From Pseudomonadota bacterium (GTDB lineage: Bacteria > Pseudomonadota > Gammaproteobacteria > Acidiferrobacterales > Acidiferrobacteraceae): 5,385 nucleotides of DNA. A program made the translations under genes and the position numbers. Positions 5,104-5,385 of the stretch are shown piece by piece. The stretch lies in NCBI GenBank assembly GCA_021795255.1, contig JAJYPQ010000312.1, forward strand, positions 1 through 5,385, read 5' to 3'. Position 1 is the first letter of the stretch; each line of letters begins with the position of its first letter. The notes under the pieces are model-generated. The model searched no databases and had not been told where the DNA came from. It saw only the letters and a list, made by a program, of their open reading frames with translations.

Positions 5104-5133
5104 GCAATCCGCCTGGACGCAATCCGCCCAGAC
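5104..5133. repeat. Tandem 15-nt repeat with GCAATCCGCC core
   Basis: GCAATCCGCCTGGAC (5104-5118) is followed immediately by GCAATCCGCCCAGAC (5119-5133), with 13 of 15 bases identical; the differing TGG/CAG makes CTGG and CCAG complementary. Closely related CAATCCGC or CAATCCGT strings occur at about 4503, 4866, 4994 and 5182, so a short motif recurs across 4500-5190. This may be a minor dispersed repeat or local duplication. Confidence 0.5.
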
Positions 5134-5171
5134 GTCCACGGCCGGCGGCTTGGTGGGGACATTTTGCGTCC

Positions 5172-5220
5172 AAGCCTTCACAATCCGCTTATACGAAAAA
5201 CGTCTAAGCCTGCAAACTCA
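5172..5220 (+). repeat. Copy B of the composite repeat (15-mer, 19-mer, decayed 15-mer)
   Basis: AAGCCTTCACAATCC (5172-5186) is identical to 1981-1995. The next 19 nt, 5187-5205 (GCTTATACGAAAAACGTCT), match 1962-1980 at 17 of 19. AAGCCTGCAAACTCA (5206-5220) then looks like a degenerate second 15-mer. This is consistent with a 34-nt tandem unit. Copies A and B are in the same orientation and about 3.2 kb apart, on either side of the unknown remnant, rrf2, the oxidoreductase gene and the pilin-like fragment. Confidence 0.7.
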
Positions 5221-5287
5221 AAGGCTTATAGGACCCACGCACGCCCTTGTTTTTTGGGGCCTTCTAAGCCCTTGTTTTATAAGGCCC
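5205..5287. repeat. Cluster of hairpins and direct repeats
   Basis: TAAGCCT (5205-5211) and AGGCTTA (5222-5228) form a 7-bp stem with a 10-nt loop. GGGCCTT (5257-5263) and AAGGCCC (5281-5287) form another 7-bp stem with a 17-nt loop. GCCCTTGTTTT occurs twice in direct order (5243-5253 and 5268-5278), 25 nt apart. No gene that I can support lies between 5062 and 5385; the open frames there have no ribosome binding site or family resemblance. The cluster continues directly from repeat copy B. Confidence 0.5.
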
Positions 5288-5385
5288 TCACTAATCGTTA
5301 GGGTCGCCATCTTGCTGAGGCGGGCATGCATGCTATAGCTCAGCTACGCGATTGCTCGGCCGTCCACCCGTCGCCCGACCCCCTC

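Noticed and set aside
5172..5220. CRISPR array
   Set aside because: There is only one full repeat unit plus a decayed half, with no spacer-like unique sequence of regular length and no cas gene.
5016..5338. Three plus-strand open frames near the right edge
   Set aside because: They overlap each other, lie across short repeats, lack ribosome binding sites and look like no known family.

Overview
The window looks like a chromosomal accessory segment from a proteobacterium of moderately high GC, probably gamma- or acidithiobacillus-like. The signs are a type IV prepilin, an Rrf2 regulator next to a flavin oxidoreductase, and several small toxin-antitoxin (TA) families. The taxonomic placement is inferred from gene types only.

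Left edge (1-1895). A type IV prepilin begins at 67 and runs leftward out of the window. After an intergenic stretch of about 460 nt comes a rightward two-gene module: a DUF4258-like protein and a DUF2283-like protein, coupled by a 1-nt stop/start overlap. Facing it is a leftward TA operon, hicA-hicB-antidote, of which only hicB is intact. hicA has lost its ATG start and carries an in-frame TAA at codon 13. The third gene, an addiction-module antidote with an HTH, has two in-frame stops and a 1-nt frameshift. I found both broken genes by translating across the stops.

Middle (1896-4141). A short repeat (1961-1995), an 18-bp palindrome and a frameshifted leftward remnant of unknown function precede a short AT-rich region with TATAAT on both strands. 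Next come two healthy rightward genes: an Rrf2-family regulator with two cysteines in its sensor half, and a 401-aa FAD/NAD(P)-dependent oxidoreductase resembling type II NADH dehydrogenase. They are 62 nt apart and probably form a regulator-target pair; this is the best-preserved cargo of the window.

Right part (4142-5385). About 370 nt without a recognisable gene is followed, on the minus strand, by a strong rho-independent terminator. That terminator ends an exported, pilin-like C-terminal coding segment with no proper N-terminus. The segment overlaps, in another frame, a degraded small membrane-protein ORF that contains an FTLIE string. The last 300 nt hold no gene I can support, but they are rich in short direct and inverted repeats. 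One of these, a 34-nt composite unit, recurs at 1961-1995, so related repeats bracket the interval from the unknown remnant through the Rrf2/oxidoreductase pair to the pilin fragment.

Overall this reads as a decaying accessory island between pilin loci: two intact transcription units (DUF4258/DUF2283 and Rrf2/oxidoreductase), one orphan antitoxin (HicB), and at least four broken genes. The most notable points are the toxin-dead hicAB operon with a decayed third gene, the shared repeats at 1.96 and 5.2 kb, and the N-terminus-less pilin-like cassette with its own terminator. I do not see a clearly new multi-gene system.
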